NCBI GenBank assembly: GCA_025774555.1
Contig: JALGVT010000001.1
Coordinates: forward strand, 1-64,000
Length of the DNA stretch: 64,000 bases
Reading direction: 5' to 3'
Origin: a candidate division LCP-89 bacterium
GTDB taxonomy: Bacteria; Electryoneota; B3-LCP
The translations under genes and the position numbers were made by a program. The notes beneath the pieces were generated by a model that ran no database searches, was not told the DNA's origin, and was given only the letters and a program-made list of their open reading frames with translations. Shown here in pieces: positions 17,648-25,880 of the stretch (position 1 is its first letter; the number at the start of each line of letters is the position of its first letter).

Positions 17648-20359
17648 ATGAACTACGATATTCTCGTCGTTGGCGGCGGCATAGCGGGAATGGAGTCGGC
17701 TCTGATCCTGGGCGATATGGGGTATAAGGTACTATTGGTGGAGAAGGAAGCGAGCATCGGCGGAAAGATGATCCTGCTGAGTAAAGTTTTCCCCACGTTG
17801 GATTGTGCCAGTTGTATCTCCACGCCTAAGATGGCTGCCACCATCAATCACCCCGGCATCACGGTGTTAACCTACAGTCAAATACGCGAAATAAGCAGGA
17901 TGGATGATGGCAGGTTCATCGTCAGACTGAAAAAGGAAGCCACATTTGTGGATTTTGCCGCATGCACCGGCTGCGGTGAGTGTGAGCTGGCATGCACCGT
18001 AGCTATTTCAGATCCGTTCAACTACGATCTTGTTGCCAGCCGATCAGCGCATATCCTATATCCACAAGCAGTGCCTAAAAAAGCCATAATCGAACGTCCC
18101 GGATCTTCACCATGTTCGTTCACCTGTCCAGCAGGTGTAAAAGCACACGGGTACGTCTCGCTTGTCAGGTCAGGCAAATATGAGGAAGCCTTCCATCTAC
18201 ATATGGAGGATGCTCCGCTGCCTGGCACACTCGCCAGAGCGTGCTACGCACCCTGTGAGGATTCCTGTACCAGAAGTGATCTCGAGGGAGCGGTTTCAAT
18301 CCGGGCAATAAAACGTTTTATGGTTGATCGGTATTATAAAGATCATCCTGAACCTGAATATGGTCCACCGGAGAAGTTCTTCGATAAAAGGATTGCTATT
18401 GTGGGTTCCGGTCCCGCGGGACTATCGGCAGCTTATCATTTAGGCAAACGGGGCTATCCGATTACAATATTCGAAGGCGCACCTCAACCCGGCGGGATGC
18501 TGCGCTACGGTATCCCCGCTTATCGTTTGCCTGACGATATTGTAGACAGGGATATTAAAAATATCACTGCTCTTGGCGTAGAGATTAAGACAAAAACCCG
18601 CATTACCTCCATGAAAGCCCTGAAGAATGAAGGGTTTGATGCAGTTTTCCTCGCAGTAGGAACTAACCGAACCTGGAAGATGAAAGTGCCCGGCGAAGAC
18701 CTGAACGGTGTGATGGAGTGTATGGAGTTTCTCACAGAAGCAAATACAGGTTCGATCAAGGATCTCTCTGGTAAGACGGTCGTCGTTGTCGGAGGCGGTA
18801 ATTCAGCCATTGATCCTGCTCGGATGGCGGTTCGTATGGGCGCTAAAAGCGTTGTAATCATGTACCGCCGCAGCAGAAACGAGATGCCGGCGCACGACTG
18901 GGAAGTTAAAGCGGCGCTGGATGAAGGCATAGAACTTCAGGTACTAAAAACCCCTAAAAGCTTTATAGGAGAGAACGGACAATTATCAAAAATAGAAGTC
19001 CTCTCAATGCAACTGGGCGAGCCTGATGAGAGCGGAAGACGGCGTCCGATCCCCAAGAAGGGTTCGGAATTCACACTGCCGGTTGATCTGGTGATCCTGG
19101 CTATTGGACTTCGCCCCTGCACCGAGTCATTTAAGGATGAACTCGAAGAGAACCGCGATGAAACCATCAAGGTCAACGAAGAGACTCTTGAAACGTCGAT
19201 GCCGTCTGTGTTTGCCGGAGGCGATGCCGTAACGGGGGCATCGATGATTGTCAATGCTATCGGTCAGGGGAAAAGGGCGGCTTTTTACATCCACCGGTAT
19301 TTGCAGGGTGAATCACTGGACGGCATCACCTTTGACAGCAGACTTCCGGCGGTTGATAAGAAAGAAGTAATCGGCCGGTCGAGTTCGATTTCGCGGCGGG
19401 AACCGATCATTATGCGAGAACTACCACCAGACGAAAGGAAGCAGGATTTCAAAGAAGTGGAATGCTGCATTTCCGAGGAGGAGGCTCGCAGCGGCGCAAA
19501 CCGTTGTCTTGATTGTGGTGTCTGTTCGGAGTGCAACGAGTGCATAAAGGCTTGTCCCGCAGATGCGATCAATTTTACTATGCGCTCTGAAGAACAGACA
19601 CACGAGATCAGTTCTGTTATTGTCTCCACGGGCTTCAAATTATTCGACGCACATCTTAAAACGTCCTATGGTTACGGTCGTTATCCAAACGTTGTTACGG
19701 CAATGCAGATGGATCGTATCCTATCGCCGACCAGACCCTATAACGCCGTGCTTCGACCTTCGGACGGTAAGATGCCGGATAATATCGCCTTTGTGCTCTG
19801 CACCGGTTCCCGAGACCATACCTTAAACAATCCACTCTGTTCACGTGTATGCTGTATGTACTCGATCAAACAGGCTCAGCTTACCATGGGAGCGTCACCG
19901 CTCGCGGATATAACGATTTACTATATTGATATCCGTGCCTTTGGGAAAGGTTACGAGGAGTTTTATCAGCAGGCGAAGGGTATGGGCACTTTCTTTGTAA
20001 AAGGGCGTGTGAGCGAGATTGAGCAATTGGATAACAGCAATCTGATGTTGCACTATGAGGACATCGAAAGCGGTGAAGGACCGCAAACAACAGAACATGA
20101 TATGGTGGTACTGTCAGTCGGGCTTTTACCCAACATAGAAGCGTTGAGCCTGTTTAAAGACAATCAGCTCGAAGCTGATCACTATGCTTATGTTAAGGAG
20201 GTTGAGGAGGATATCAATCCCGGTAAGACGAGTATCGACGGAGTATTCGTCGCCGGAACGGCATCAGCGCCGCGTGACATCCCCGACAGCATTCTGCATG
20301 CAGGTTCGGCGGCGGCACAGGCAGCGGCTTATATTGAGCGAAATAGGAGGAGTGCTTGA
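17648..20359 (+). CDS. hdrA: HdrA-like flavoprotein with inserted GltD-type NAD(P)H module
   Basis: 903 aa from the ATG at 17648, cytoplasmic. Order: FAD-binding VVGGGIAGMESA (8-20), the HdrA iron-sulfur motif TLDCASCISTPKM (50-62), CTGCGECELAC (about 109), then a GltD-like insert: helical Fe-S segment CSFTCPAG...RACYAPCEDSC (155-210), FAD site IVGSGPAGLSAAYHLG (about 258) and NAD(P)H site VVVVGGGNSAIDPARMA (about 378). A further cluster motif CGVCSECNECIKAC (about 622) and the HdrA C-terminal part follow, with LCTGSRD and SRVCCMYS. It probably passes electrons between NAD(P)H and the Hdr clusters. The direction is not deducible. The Cys-rich N-terminal HdrA segment is absent here but present in the next gene. 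Confidence 0.88.
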   Translation: MNYDILVVGGGIAGMESALILGDMGYKVLLVEKEASIGGKMILLSKVFPTLDCASCISTPKMAATINHPGITVLTYSQIREISRMDDGRFIVRLKKEATFVDFAACTGCGECELACTVAISDPFNYDLVASRSAHILYPQAVPKKAIIERPGSSPCSFTCPAGVKAHGYVSLVRSGKYEEAFHLHMEDAPLPGTLARACYAPCEDSCTRSDLEGAVSIRAIKRFMVDRYYKDHPEPEYGPPEKFFDKRIAIVGSGPAGLSAAYHLGKRGYPITIFEGAPQPGGMLRYGIPAYRLPDDIVDRDIKNITALGVEIKTKTRITSMKALKNEGFDAVFLAVGTNRTWKMKVPGEDLNGVMECMEFLTEANTGSIKDLSGKTVVVVGGGNSAIDPARMAVRMGAKSVVIMYRRSRNEMPAHDWEVKAALDEGIELQVLKTPKSFIGENGQLSKIEVLSMQLGEPDESGRRRPIPKKGSEFTLPVDLVILAIGLRPCTESFKDELEENRDETIKVNEETLETSMPSVFAGGDAVTGASMIVNAIGQGKRAAFYIHRYLQGESLDGITFDSRLPAVDKKEVIGRSSSISRREPIIMRELPPDERKQDFKEVECCISEEEARSGANRCLDCGVCSECNECIKACPADAINFTMRSEEQTHEISSVIVSTGFKLFDAHLKTSYGYGRYPNVVTAMQMDRILSPTRPYNAVLRPSDGKMPDNIAFVLCTGSRDHTLNNPLCSRVCCMYSIKQAQLTMGASPLADITIYYIDIRAFGKGYEEFYQQAKGMGTFFVKGRVSEIEQLDNSNLMLHYEDIESGEGPQTTEHDMVVLSVGLLPNIEALSLFKDNQLEADHYAYVKEVEEDINPGKTSIDGVFVAGTASAPRDIPDSILHAGSAAAQAAAYIERNRRSA

Positions 20360-22092
20360 TGAGTACCGACCGGAAAATCGGCGTTTTTATCTGCCATTGC
20401 GGTGGAAATATCTCCGACTATGTAGATGTGGACAAAGTTCGCGACGCAGTTGAAAAAGAGCCGGGAGTCAGTATTGCAAAGACCACCATGTTCGCTTGCT
20501 CTGATGCAGCTCAGCAGGAGATAATCGAAGACATCAGGAAAGAAGGACTCGATGGTATCGTTGTAGCCTCATGTTCACCGAAATTGCACCTTCTCACCTT
20601 CAGGGCAATGGCTGAACGTTCAGGTTTGAATCCATATCAATACGTGCAGGTGAACCTCAGAGAACAGTGCTCCTGGGCGCATCGCAGCGATATGCAGAGC
20701 GCTACAGAAAAGGGGATCCATCTGGTGCGAGCCGGCATCGCTAAAGCAGCCTTGTGCGACCCGTTAACCGACATGAGGATTGAGACAATACCGAAAGTGT
20801 TGATCATTGGTGCAGGTGTTTCTGGTTTGAGGGCGGCGCTGACTCTATCAGATCTCGGTCTTGCTGTGTTCCTGGTAGAAAAATCTGATAGAGTAGGCGG
20901 GTGGACAGGCAAATTCGGTAAGATGTTCTCACAAAACCTGATCGGTGAAGAAGTAATAGAGAAACTGCTGGGAGAAGTGAAACAGCGGGAGAATGTCACC
21001 CTTTTCACATCAGCAAAGTTGATAGAAAAAAGTGGCAGAGTTGGCGATTTCTCTGTGAAAGTACAGACCCGGAACGACGAGACTATCTCCCTGGACGTGG
21101 GCGCAATTATCGTGGCTACCGGTTTCGATCCCTACCAACCGGCGGAGGAAGAATTCGGTTATGGTCTGAAAGGTGTTATTACGCTGCCTGAGTTCAAGCA
21201 ATTGCTGGACGGTTCTAATGGAGAAATACTTTACGAGGGTCGCAAGATACGCGATATCGTATATATATACTGTGTCGGGAGCCGGCAGGACGAAGACGAA
21301 GAAAGCTCAAACCTGTACTGCTCGAGGTATTGCTGTACATCTGCAGTCCATACGGCTCTCTTAGCGGGTGAAAAGGACGCCGGGTTGAACCAGTTTCATC
21401 TTTACCGCGATATGCGCACATACGGCAAGCAGGAGTTAATCTACGAAGAAGCGCGTATAGAAGGGTCGGTTTTTATCAAGTACGATGATTACGACCTCCC
21501 AAAGGTCGAGTATATCGGCGATAAACTGCGAGTCATGGTTAATGATCTGCTGATCGGTGGTGAAGAGGTTGAAATAGATGCGGATTTAGTGGTTCTGGTG
21601 ACCGGTATGGTACCGCGTGAAAATGATGAACTTACCAGTATCCTTAAACTCCCGATAGGTCTGGACGGGTTCTATAACGAGATTCATCCTAAGCTGAGAC
21701 CGGTTGAAACGGTGATCGATGGGATGTATATCGTTGGAACCGCTCAGGGTCCAAAAACAATGGCTGAGAGCGTTGCTTCGGCATTGTCGGGAGTATCTAA
21801 AAGCGCTTCATTGTTAATGAAGGGATATGTCGATCTTGAGCCGTTCATTGCCCGGGTGAACACCGAACAGTGCAAATGGTGCGACAAGTGTACGGAAGCC
21901 TGTCCTTACGATGCCATCGAGAAAATATTCTGCGAAGGCAAGGAGGTCGCTTCCATTATTCCTTCTTTATGCAAGGGCGGCGGAGCGTGCATCCCGGTAT
22001 GCCCTGAGGATGCAATCGATCTCGAAGGCTATACTGATGCCCAGATCAAGTCAATGATCGAAGCATTAGTTAAAGATGAGGAGACCAATTGA
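20359..22092 (+). CDS. hdrA: HdrA-like protein (second copy, with C-terminal ferredoxin domain)
   Basis: 577 aa. The N-terminal HdrA segment IGVFICHCGGNISDYV is followed by VVASCSPKLH, VNLREQCSWAH, an FAD site (VLIIGAGVSGLRAALTL near 154) and, at the C-terminus, two 4Fe-4S motifs (CKWCDKCTEACP near 503, and CKGGGACIPVCP). The TLDCxxC motif of HdrA1 is lacking, so the two HdrA proteins look complementary, as in QmoA/QmoB. The ATG overlaps the preceding stop (TGATG); the tracked TTG three bases earlier is not needed. Confidence 0.88.
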   Translation: MSTDRKIGVFICHCGGNISDYVDVDKVRDAVEKEPGVSIAKTTMFACSDAAQQEIIEDIRKEGLDGIVVASCSPKLHLLTFRAMAERSGLNPYQYVQVNLREQCSWAHRSDMQSATEKGIHLVRAGIAKAALCDPLTDMRIETIPKVLIIGAGVSGLRAALTLSDLGLAVFLVEKSDRVGGWTGKFGKMFSQNLIGEEVIEKLLGEVKQRENVTLFTSAKLIEKSGRVGDFSVKVQTRNDETISLDVGAIIVATGFDPYQPAEEEFGYGLKGVITLPEFKQLLDGSNGEILYEGRKIRDIVYIYCVGSRQDEDEESSNLYCSRYCCTSAVHTALLAGEKDAGLNQFHLYRDMRTYGKQELIYEEARIEGSVFIKYDDYDLPKVEYIGDKLRVMVNDLLIGGEEVEIDADLVVLVTGMVPRENDELTSILKLPIGLDGFYNEIHPKLRPVETVIDGMYIVGTAQGPKTMAESVASALSGVSKSASLLMKGYVDLEPFIARVNTEQCKWCDKCTEACPYDAIEKIFCEGKEVASIIPSLCKGGGACIPVCPEDAIDLEGYTDAQIKSMIEALVKDEETN

Positions 22093-22331
22093 TGACAGTT
22101 GAGATTAAACGTGACCTTGTCGAGGTGATGCGGGATGAAAGGGTGATAAGGGATAGTATCATCAATCTGCTTCGCAATGGGCCCAGGACGGTAATAGAAA
22201 TTGCCGAAACATTAAAGCATCCTCCTCATGAGGTTATGATATGGGTGGCGACGATGTGGCGGTACGGCGCAATCGTTGAAACCGGAAAACCGGATGAGGA
22301 AGGATACTATAAATATCAACTTAATCAATGA
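22092..22331 (+). CDS. Small winged-helix-like protein within the Hdr operon
   Basis: 79 aa. The pattern IRDSIINLLRNGPRTVIEIAETLKHPPHEVMIWVATMWRYGAI reads as a helix-turn-helix with wing, as in small ArsR/MarR-like folds. It overlaps the second hdrA (TGATG) and precedes hdrC by 9 bp. It may be a structural or regulatory part of the complex; DNA binding is unproven. Confidence 0.6.
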   Translation: MTVEIKRDLVEVMRDERVIRDSIINLLRNGPRTVIEIAETLKHPPHEVMIWVATMWRYGAIVETGKPDEEGYYKYQLNQ

Positions 22332-22340
22332 GGATACGAC

Positions 22341-22652
22341 ATGGCCATTGTCAATACGGAATTTATTAAGAACATAAGTTGTTCAGGGAAATTTAACGCC
22401 TCTGCATGTATGAGTTGCGGCACTTGTACAGCCTTATGTCCGATGGAAATTAACACGCTCCCCAGGCTGATGTTTCGCCATGTAATGTTAGGACTGGAAA
22501 GTAAAGTTATTGAGAACACCGAAAACGTCTTCTCATGTCTTCTTTGCAAGATGTGCGAGGAAAGTTGTCCTTCAAATGTACATATCGCGGAAAATATCAA
22601 GTGTATACGTCAGTATATCAATCAGGAAATCTTTAAACTCGGGAGGAGTTAA
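22341..22652 (+). CDS. hdrC: HdrC-like iron-sulfur subunit
   Basis: 103 aa with two classic 4Fe-4S motifs, CMSCGTCTALCP near residue 23 and CLLCKMCEESCP near 67. HdrC relays electrons from HdrA to the HdrB catalytic subunit, and the gene order hdrA-hdrC-hdrB is kept. Length is short, as in bacterial Hdr-like complexes. Stop and next start are 3 bp apart. Confidence 0.88.
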   Translation: MAIVNTEFIKNISCSGKFNASACMSCGTCTALCPMEINTLPRLMFRHVMLGLESKVIENTENVFSCLLCKMCEESCPSNVHIAENIKCIRQYINQEIFKLGRS

Positions 22653-22655
22653 GCA

Positions 22656-23633
22656 ATGGCAGTTCCAATAAAGCACGTTTTAGGTATTCTTGTAGATAAT
22701 TTAATCAAGCGTGGGAACGTGCTGCCATTATCTCGCCGTAATTCGGTCAACTGGGCGAAAGGACTTAACATCCCCATGGGAGGGAAAACAGTTATTTACA
22801 CTGGTCTAATGTACCAGCTTATGCCGTCCATCATCGCCATGGAAAAAATAAGTTCTAAGTTTGCAGATTCTTGGATCAGCAATTTTTATGGCGTAGGGCG
22901 AATGGTCAATAAAGTAGTTAATATTTCGCATTTTATGACTTGGACTAATGCTGCTGAGAGGGCAAAGTTTGATAGTACTTTACGCAACATTGCTTGTTTG
23001 CTCCAGGTCGCCGGTGTGGATTTCGGTTATCTTTATGGAAAAGAAATGTACGCGGGAGCATTGGTGCATGATGAGGGTATTAATGATGTTTTCGAGGCGC
23101 ATGCTCATAAAGTATATGAACGGTTAAAAAAGCACAACATCGAACAAGTTATCACGGTTGATCCACATACTACAAACATGTTGAAAAGCGTTTATCCAGA
23201 GATTATAAAAGATTATCAACTCGAAGTAAAAAGCTATCTTGAAATTCTGGCTGAAAGCAGCCTGAAGCCAATGAAAACCCTTGAACAGGAAATAGTTATT
23301 CACGATTCCTGTGTCTATGCTCGCTACGAAGGGATAATTGATCAACCCCGTCAACTACTTGAAAATGCAGGGGCAAAGATTATAGAACCAATAAATACAA
23401 AAAATATGACCTACTGCTGCGGAGGTCCGGTTGAGTCGCTCTTCCCGACCAAAGCTCGTATAATTGCCGATAAAAGGATAGAACAACTTGCTTCAGCAGG
23501 GGATAACTCTGTAACTATGTGCCCTATCTGTTTAGTGAATCTCAGATCTGCCGCAATGAAAAGAAATGTCTCAGTTAAAGATATTTCTGAATATCTAGTG
23601 GAAACATACTGTGATCAAACTAATACAATATGA
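22656..23633 (+). CDS. hdrB: HdrB-like CCG-domain protein with one degenerate CCG site
   Basis: 325 aa. The C-terminal CCG domain is intact: VIHDSCVYARY near 209, MTYCCGGPVES near 251 and TMCPICLVNLRS near 288, a noncubane-cluster binding set. The N-terminal CCG domain has lost its cysteines (VIYTGLMYQLMP where YxGCM is usual, and ALVHDEG where a CCG is usual). HdrB with one active site would reduce or oxidise a single disulfide or persulfide. It has a strong GGGAGGAG ribosome site coupled to hdrC. It could also be called GlpC/LutA-like. Confidence 0.78.
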   Translation: MAVPIKHVLGILVDNLIKRGNVLPLSRRNSVNWAKGLNIPMGGKTVIYTGLMYQLMPSIIAMEKISSKFADSWISNFYGVGRMVNKVVNISHFMTWTNAAERAKFDSTLRNIACLLQVAGVDFGYLYGKEMYAGALVHDEGINDVFEAHAHKVYERLKKHNIEQVITVDPHTTNMLKSVYPEIIKDYQLEVKSYLEILAESSLKPMKTLEQEIVIHDSCVYARYEGIIDQPRQLLENAGAKIIEPINTKNMTYCCGGPVESLFPTKARIIADKRIEQLASAGDNSVTMCPICLVNLRSAAMKRNVSVKDISEYLVETYCDQTNTI

Positions 23634-23682
23634 CACAAAAATACATGATTGAACATGGAAGCTAACATTATAGGAGTATCTA

Positions 23683-24060
23683 GTGTCTGACGAAGAAAAA
23701 ACCGAGAAGATCGTTATCATCGCAACTCATGGCAACGAAGACCCTGAGAGATCATCATTACCTTATGTAGTTGGAAATGCCGCCTTAGCCATGGATGTTG
23801 AAGCGGTAATAATCCTGCAGGGAACAGCAGTGACTCTGGCTAAGGAGGGCTGTTATGAGCACGTTTTTGCCGCTGGTCTGCCACCTCTGAAGGAACTAAT
23901 CGAAGATTTCATAGAGTTAGGTGGAAAAATCCTGGTTTGTACTCCCTGCATCAAGGAGCGTCAGATTACAACAGATATGCTTGTTAAATCTGCTAAACCC
24001 GTCGCTTCCGGCAGGGTGGTTACGGAGATTCTTGAAGCTGATGCTGTGTTGAATTACTGA
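23683..24060 (+). CDS. DsrE-family sulfur-relay protein
   Basis: 125 aa, GTG start with AGGAG 6 nt upstream. The DsrE-like fold is indicated by KIVIIATHGNEDPERS at the N-terminus and a C-terminal GKILVCTPCIKERQI near 85 that holds the likely sulfur-binding cysteines. Together with TusA it completes a persulfide delivery pair for the Hdr-like complex. It is the last tightly linked gene of the operon. Confidence 0.8.
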   Translation: MSDEEKTEKIVIIATHGNEDPERSSLPYVVGNAALAMDVEAVIILQGTAVTLAKEGCYEHVFAAGLPPLKELIEDFIELGGKILVCTPCIKERQITTDMLVKSAKPVASGRVVTEILEADAVLNY

Positions 24061-24224
24061 CTTGCGAATTAAAACCTTTAAGCCGATTAATACTCCTCTT
24101 TCAGGGGGGCGTCAAATCCTATTGGACCAAAAGGGTGTAAAAGCTAAGGTGTGATTTTGGAGCCGCTTTATCAGTGAAAAAATAAGAAGGTATCAACATA
24201 ATTTTAAAATATAGGAGGAAGAGC

Positions 24225-24548
24225 ATGTCTATGTACATTTCCCTGGTATCCTTTACCCAGGAGGGGTACAGAAACCTCAAGGACACCAGAAAGCGAGCTA
24301 ATAGTTTCGCCAAGAACGCCAAGAAAAGAGGCATTACCATAAAAGAAACCTACTGGACTGCCGGCAGGTTCGACATCATCCATGTGTTCGAAGCACCCGA
24401 CGATGAAGCGGCTGCCTCGCTGGCATTCGCTCTCGGTTCGATGGGCAATGTCCGCACGGAGACACTCCGTGCATTCAACGGCGAGGAGATGGAGAAGGTT
24501 CTCGGTGAAGCTTACGAGTTACACGTGGACAGAGGAACGCTAACTTAA
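24225..24548 (+). CDS. GYD-domain protein
   Basis: 107 aa. MYISLVSFTQEGYRNLKD and the later TYWTAGRFDIIHVFEAPDDEAAASLAFALGSMGNVRTETLRAF match the small GYD/ferredoxin-like-fold family. Strong GGAGGAAGAG ribosome site. It lies 165 bp after dsrE, so it may be in or just after the operon. Function unknown. Confidence 0.8.
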   Translation: MSMYISLVSFTQEGYRNLKDTRKRANSFAKNAKKRGITIKETYWTAGRFDIIHVFEAPDDEAAASLAFALGSMGNVRTETLRAFNGEEMEKVLGEAYELHVDRGTLT

Positions 24549-24656
24549 ACGACTGTACCGTTACTTTTCAGTGCAAAGTTTCCACCCTATGAACTTACCG
24601 AAGTTCTAATGTGCAACGTATATAAATAATTCGATTAGAACTCCGACAGAATACCT

Positions 24657-24709
24657 AAAAAAGCCCCAAAACCGGTCGTGTAAAAACGACATGGAATTGG
24701 GGCGTCTTA
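24657..24709. terminator. Bidirectional terminator after the GYD gene
   Basis: A-tract, GCCCCAA (24663-24669), inner hairpin GTCGT/ACGAC, TTGGGGC (24697-24703), then a T-rich tract. It closes the Hdr region just outside the integrative element. Confidence 0.7.
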
Positions 24710-24730
24710 TTGTATAACAGTAGATTACAT

Positions 24731-24780
24731 TGTACGCCCGCCGAGACTCGAACTCGGAACCCTCGGCTTAGAAGGCCGAT
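24731..24780. repeat. Left attachment site (tRNA-Arg 3' fragment)
   Basis: The 50 bases are identical to 46699-46748. 24733-24780 are the 3' 48 nt of tRNA-Arg(TCT) on the minus strand; similarity stops abruptly after CCGAT. Confidence 0.9.
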
Positions 24781-24817
24781 AAATTCATGCGTAAAATTGC
24801 CTTAAAACGTACCACGT

Positions 24818-24835
24818 GCAAGGTTTTTGCAAGGT
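24818..24835. promoter_or_regulatory. Candidate integrase arm-type sites, left end
   Basis: GCAAGGT repeated at 11-bp spacing, mirrored by GCAAGGT/GCAAGGA at the same spacing at the right end (46587-46604). Confidence 0.5.
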
Positions 24836-24845
24836 AGCATTTGAG

Positions 24846-24880
24846 AGCCGGACTAATAATCTAAGTCCGGCTTTCTCTCT
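24846..24880 (+). terminator. Hairpin terminator inside the left end
   Basis: AGCCGGACT and AGTCCGGCT form a 9-bp stem with a 9-nt loop followed by TTCTCTCT. Apart from this, 24881-25092 shows nothing recognisable. Confidence 0.55.
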
Positions 24881-25092
24881 CCACATCTCAAATTAAAACA
24901 CAACAGATCAAATATCAAGTTCTAATTCTACTAAATGACATCCAATAATTGCCGAATATTTGATTGTAATATTGCATCTGCAGCCGCTTTTTGAATTATA
25001 AAACCTGGCCCATACGAGCCCAAAGACGAGATGGGTCTATGGGCATTAGTTCTCTAAATGCGCTTATTGATTTAAAAAAGATGAAATTTGTG

Positions 25093-25121
25093 TTGACTCT
25101 ATAATAAAAATATCGTATATT
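25093..25121 (+). promoter_or_regulatory. Promoter of the tetR-rnd cargo operon
   Basis: TTGACT (25093-25098), 17-bp spacer, TATATT (25116-25121). Confidence 0.65.
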
Positions 25122-25172
25122 TGTACAATAAAACCATAATCGTCTACTATATCTATACTGCTAAGCACGTAC

Positions 25173-25192
25173 TCCACCTGTGCATAGGTGGA
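25173..25192. promoter_or_regulatory. Candidate TetR operator
   Basis: TCCACCT-GTGCAT-AGGTGGA, a perfect 7-bp inverted repeat between the predicted transcription start and the tetR ATG. This suits autorepression. Confidence 0.5.
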
Positions 25193-25238
25193 ATGAAATA
25201 ACTTGGTAACTTCTGCCTCTCACAATCTCGAGGATTCT

Positions 25239-25820
25239 ATGATGGGTCAAGCAAAGCGGGAAAATATTATACTCACTGCTCAACGACTCTTCGCTCGTTT
25301 TGGGCTTAGAAAGACAACTGTGGATGAGATTATCCGCGTAGCCAAGATCGCCAAGGGAACTTTCTATAAGTATTTCCCTGATAAAGAAGCCCTGTTCCTT
25401 GAAGTTGTAGAAAAGGAAAGTGCCAGCTTGATAACAGCAGTCCGAGAGGCAGTTGTGGAAGAATCCACTCCTCAAGAGAAAATGAAGGCTTATCTCATTA
25501 CCAAGGTGCGTAAAATTTCCGAGCTTGTCAACTTTTATCAGGTAACCAGAGAAACGGTGGATGAATATTGGCCCCGGATTGAAGGTGTCAGGGAGAAATA
25601 TCTACAAGAAGAGCAAAAAATAGTCTTTGAAGTGCTTAAAGACGGCATATCTAAAGGGGAATTAAATGTAATTAATCCAAAGCTCACTGCATACGCCGTA
25701 GTTATCGCTGTGAAGGGTCTTGAGATAACTTGGATGATCGAAGCGAGCCCCATGGAATTGGAGAAGGGTGTAGACCTGCTTCTTGATGTGTTATTTAATG
25801 GTATTTCAGAGAAAAACTAA
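25239..25820 (+). CDS. TetR-family transcriptional regulator
   Basis: 193 aa. The N-terminal helix-turn-helix NIILTAQRLFARFGLRKTTVDEIIRVAKIAKGTFYKYFPDKEALF is canonical TetR. The C-terminal ligand domain is not assignable to a subfamily. The track starts at 25203; the ATG at 25239 (after AGGATTCT) is better. It is followed 60 bp later by an exporter gene, the usual TetR-RND arrangement, so it probably represses the cargo operon and responds to a lipid-like or hydrophobic ligand. Confidence 0.9.
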   Translation: MMGQAKRENIILTAQRLFARFGLRKTTVDEIIRVAKIAKGTFYKYFPDKEALFLEVVEKESASLITAVREAVVEESTPQEKMKAYLITKVRKISELVNFYQVTRETVDEYWPRIEGVREKYLQEEQKIVFEVLKDGISKGELNVINPKLTAYAVVIAVKGLEITWMIEASPMELEKGVDLLLDVLFNGISEKN

Positions 25821-25880
25821 ATTTTTTTCACTTAGAATGACGATAAAACTAATAACGTCTAATATGACAAGGAAGATCAA

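Noticed and set aside
16173-24060. Methanogen-type HdrABC taken from archaea
   Set aside because: The arrangement, the GltD insert and the sigma-54 promoter are bacterial, and no methanogenesis genes are nearby.
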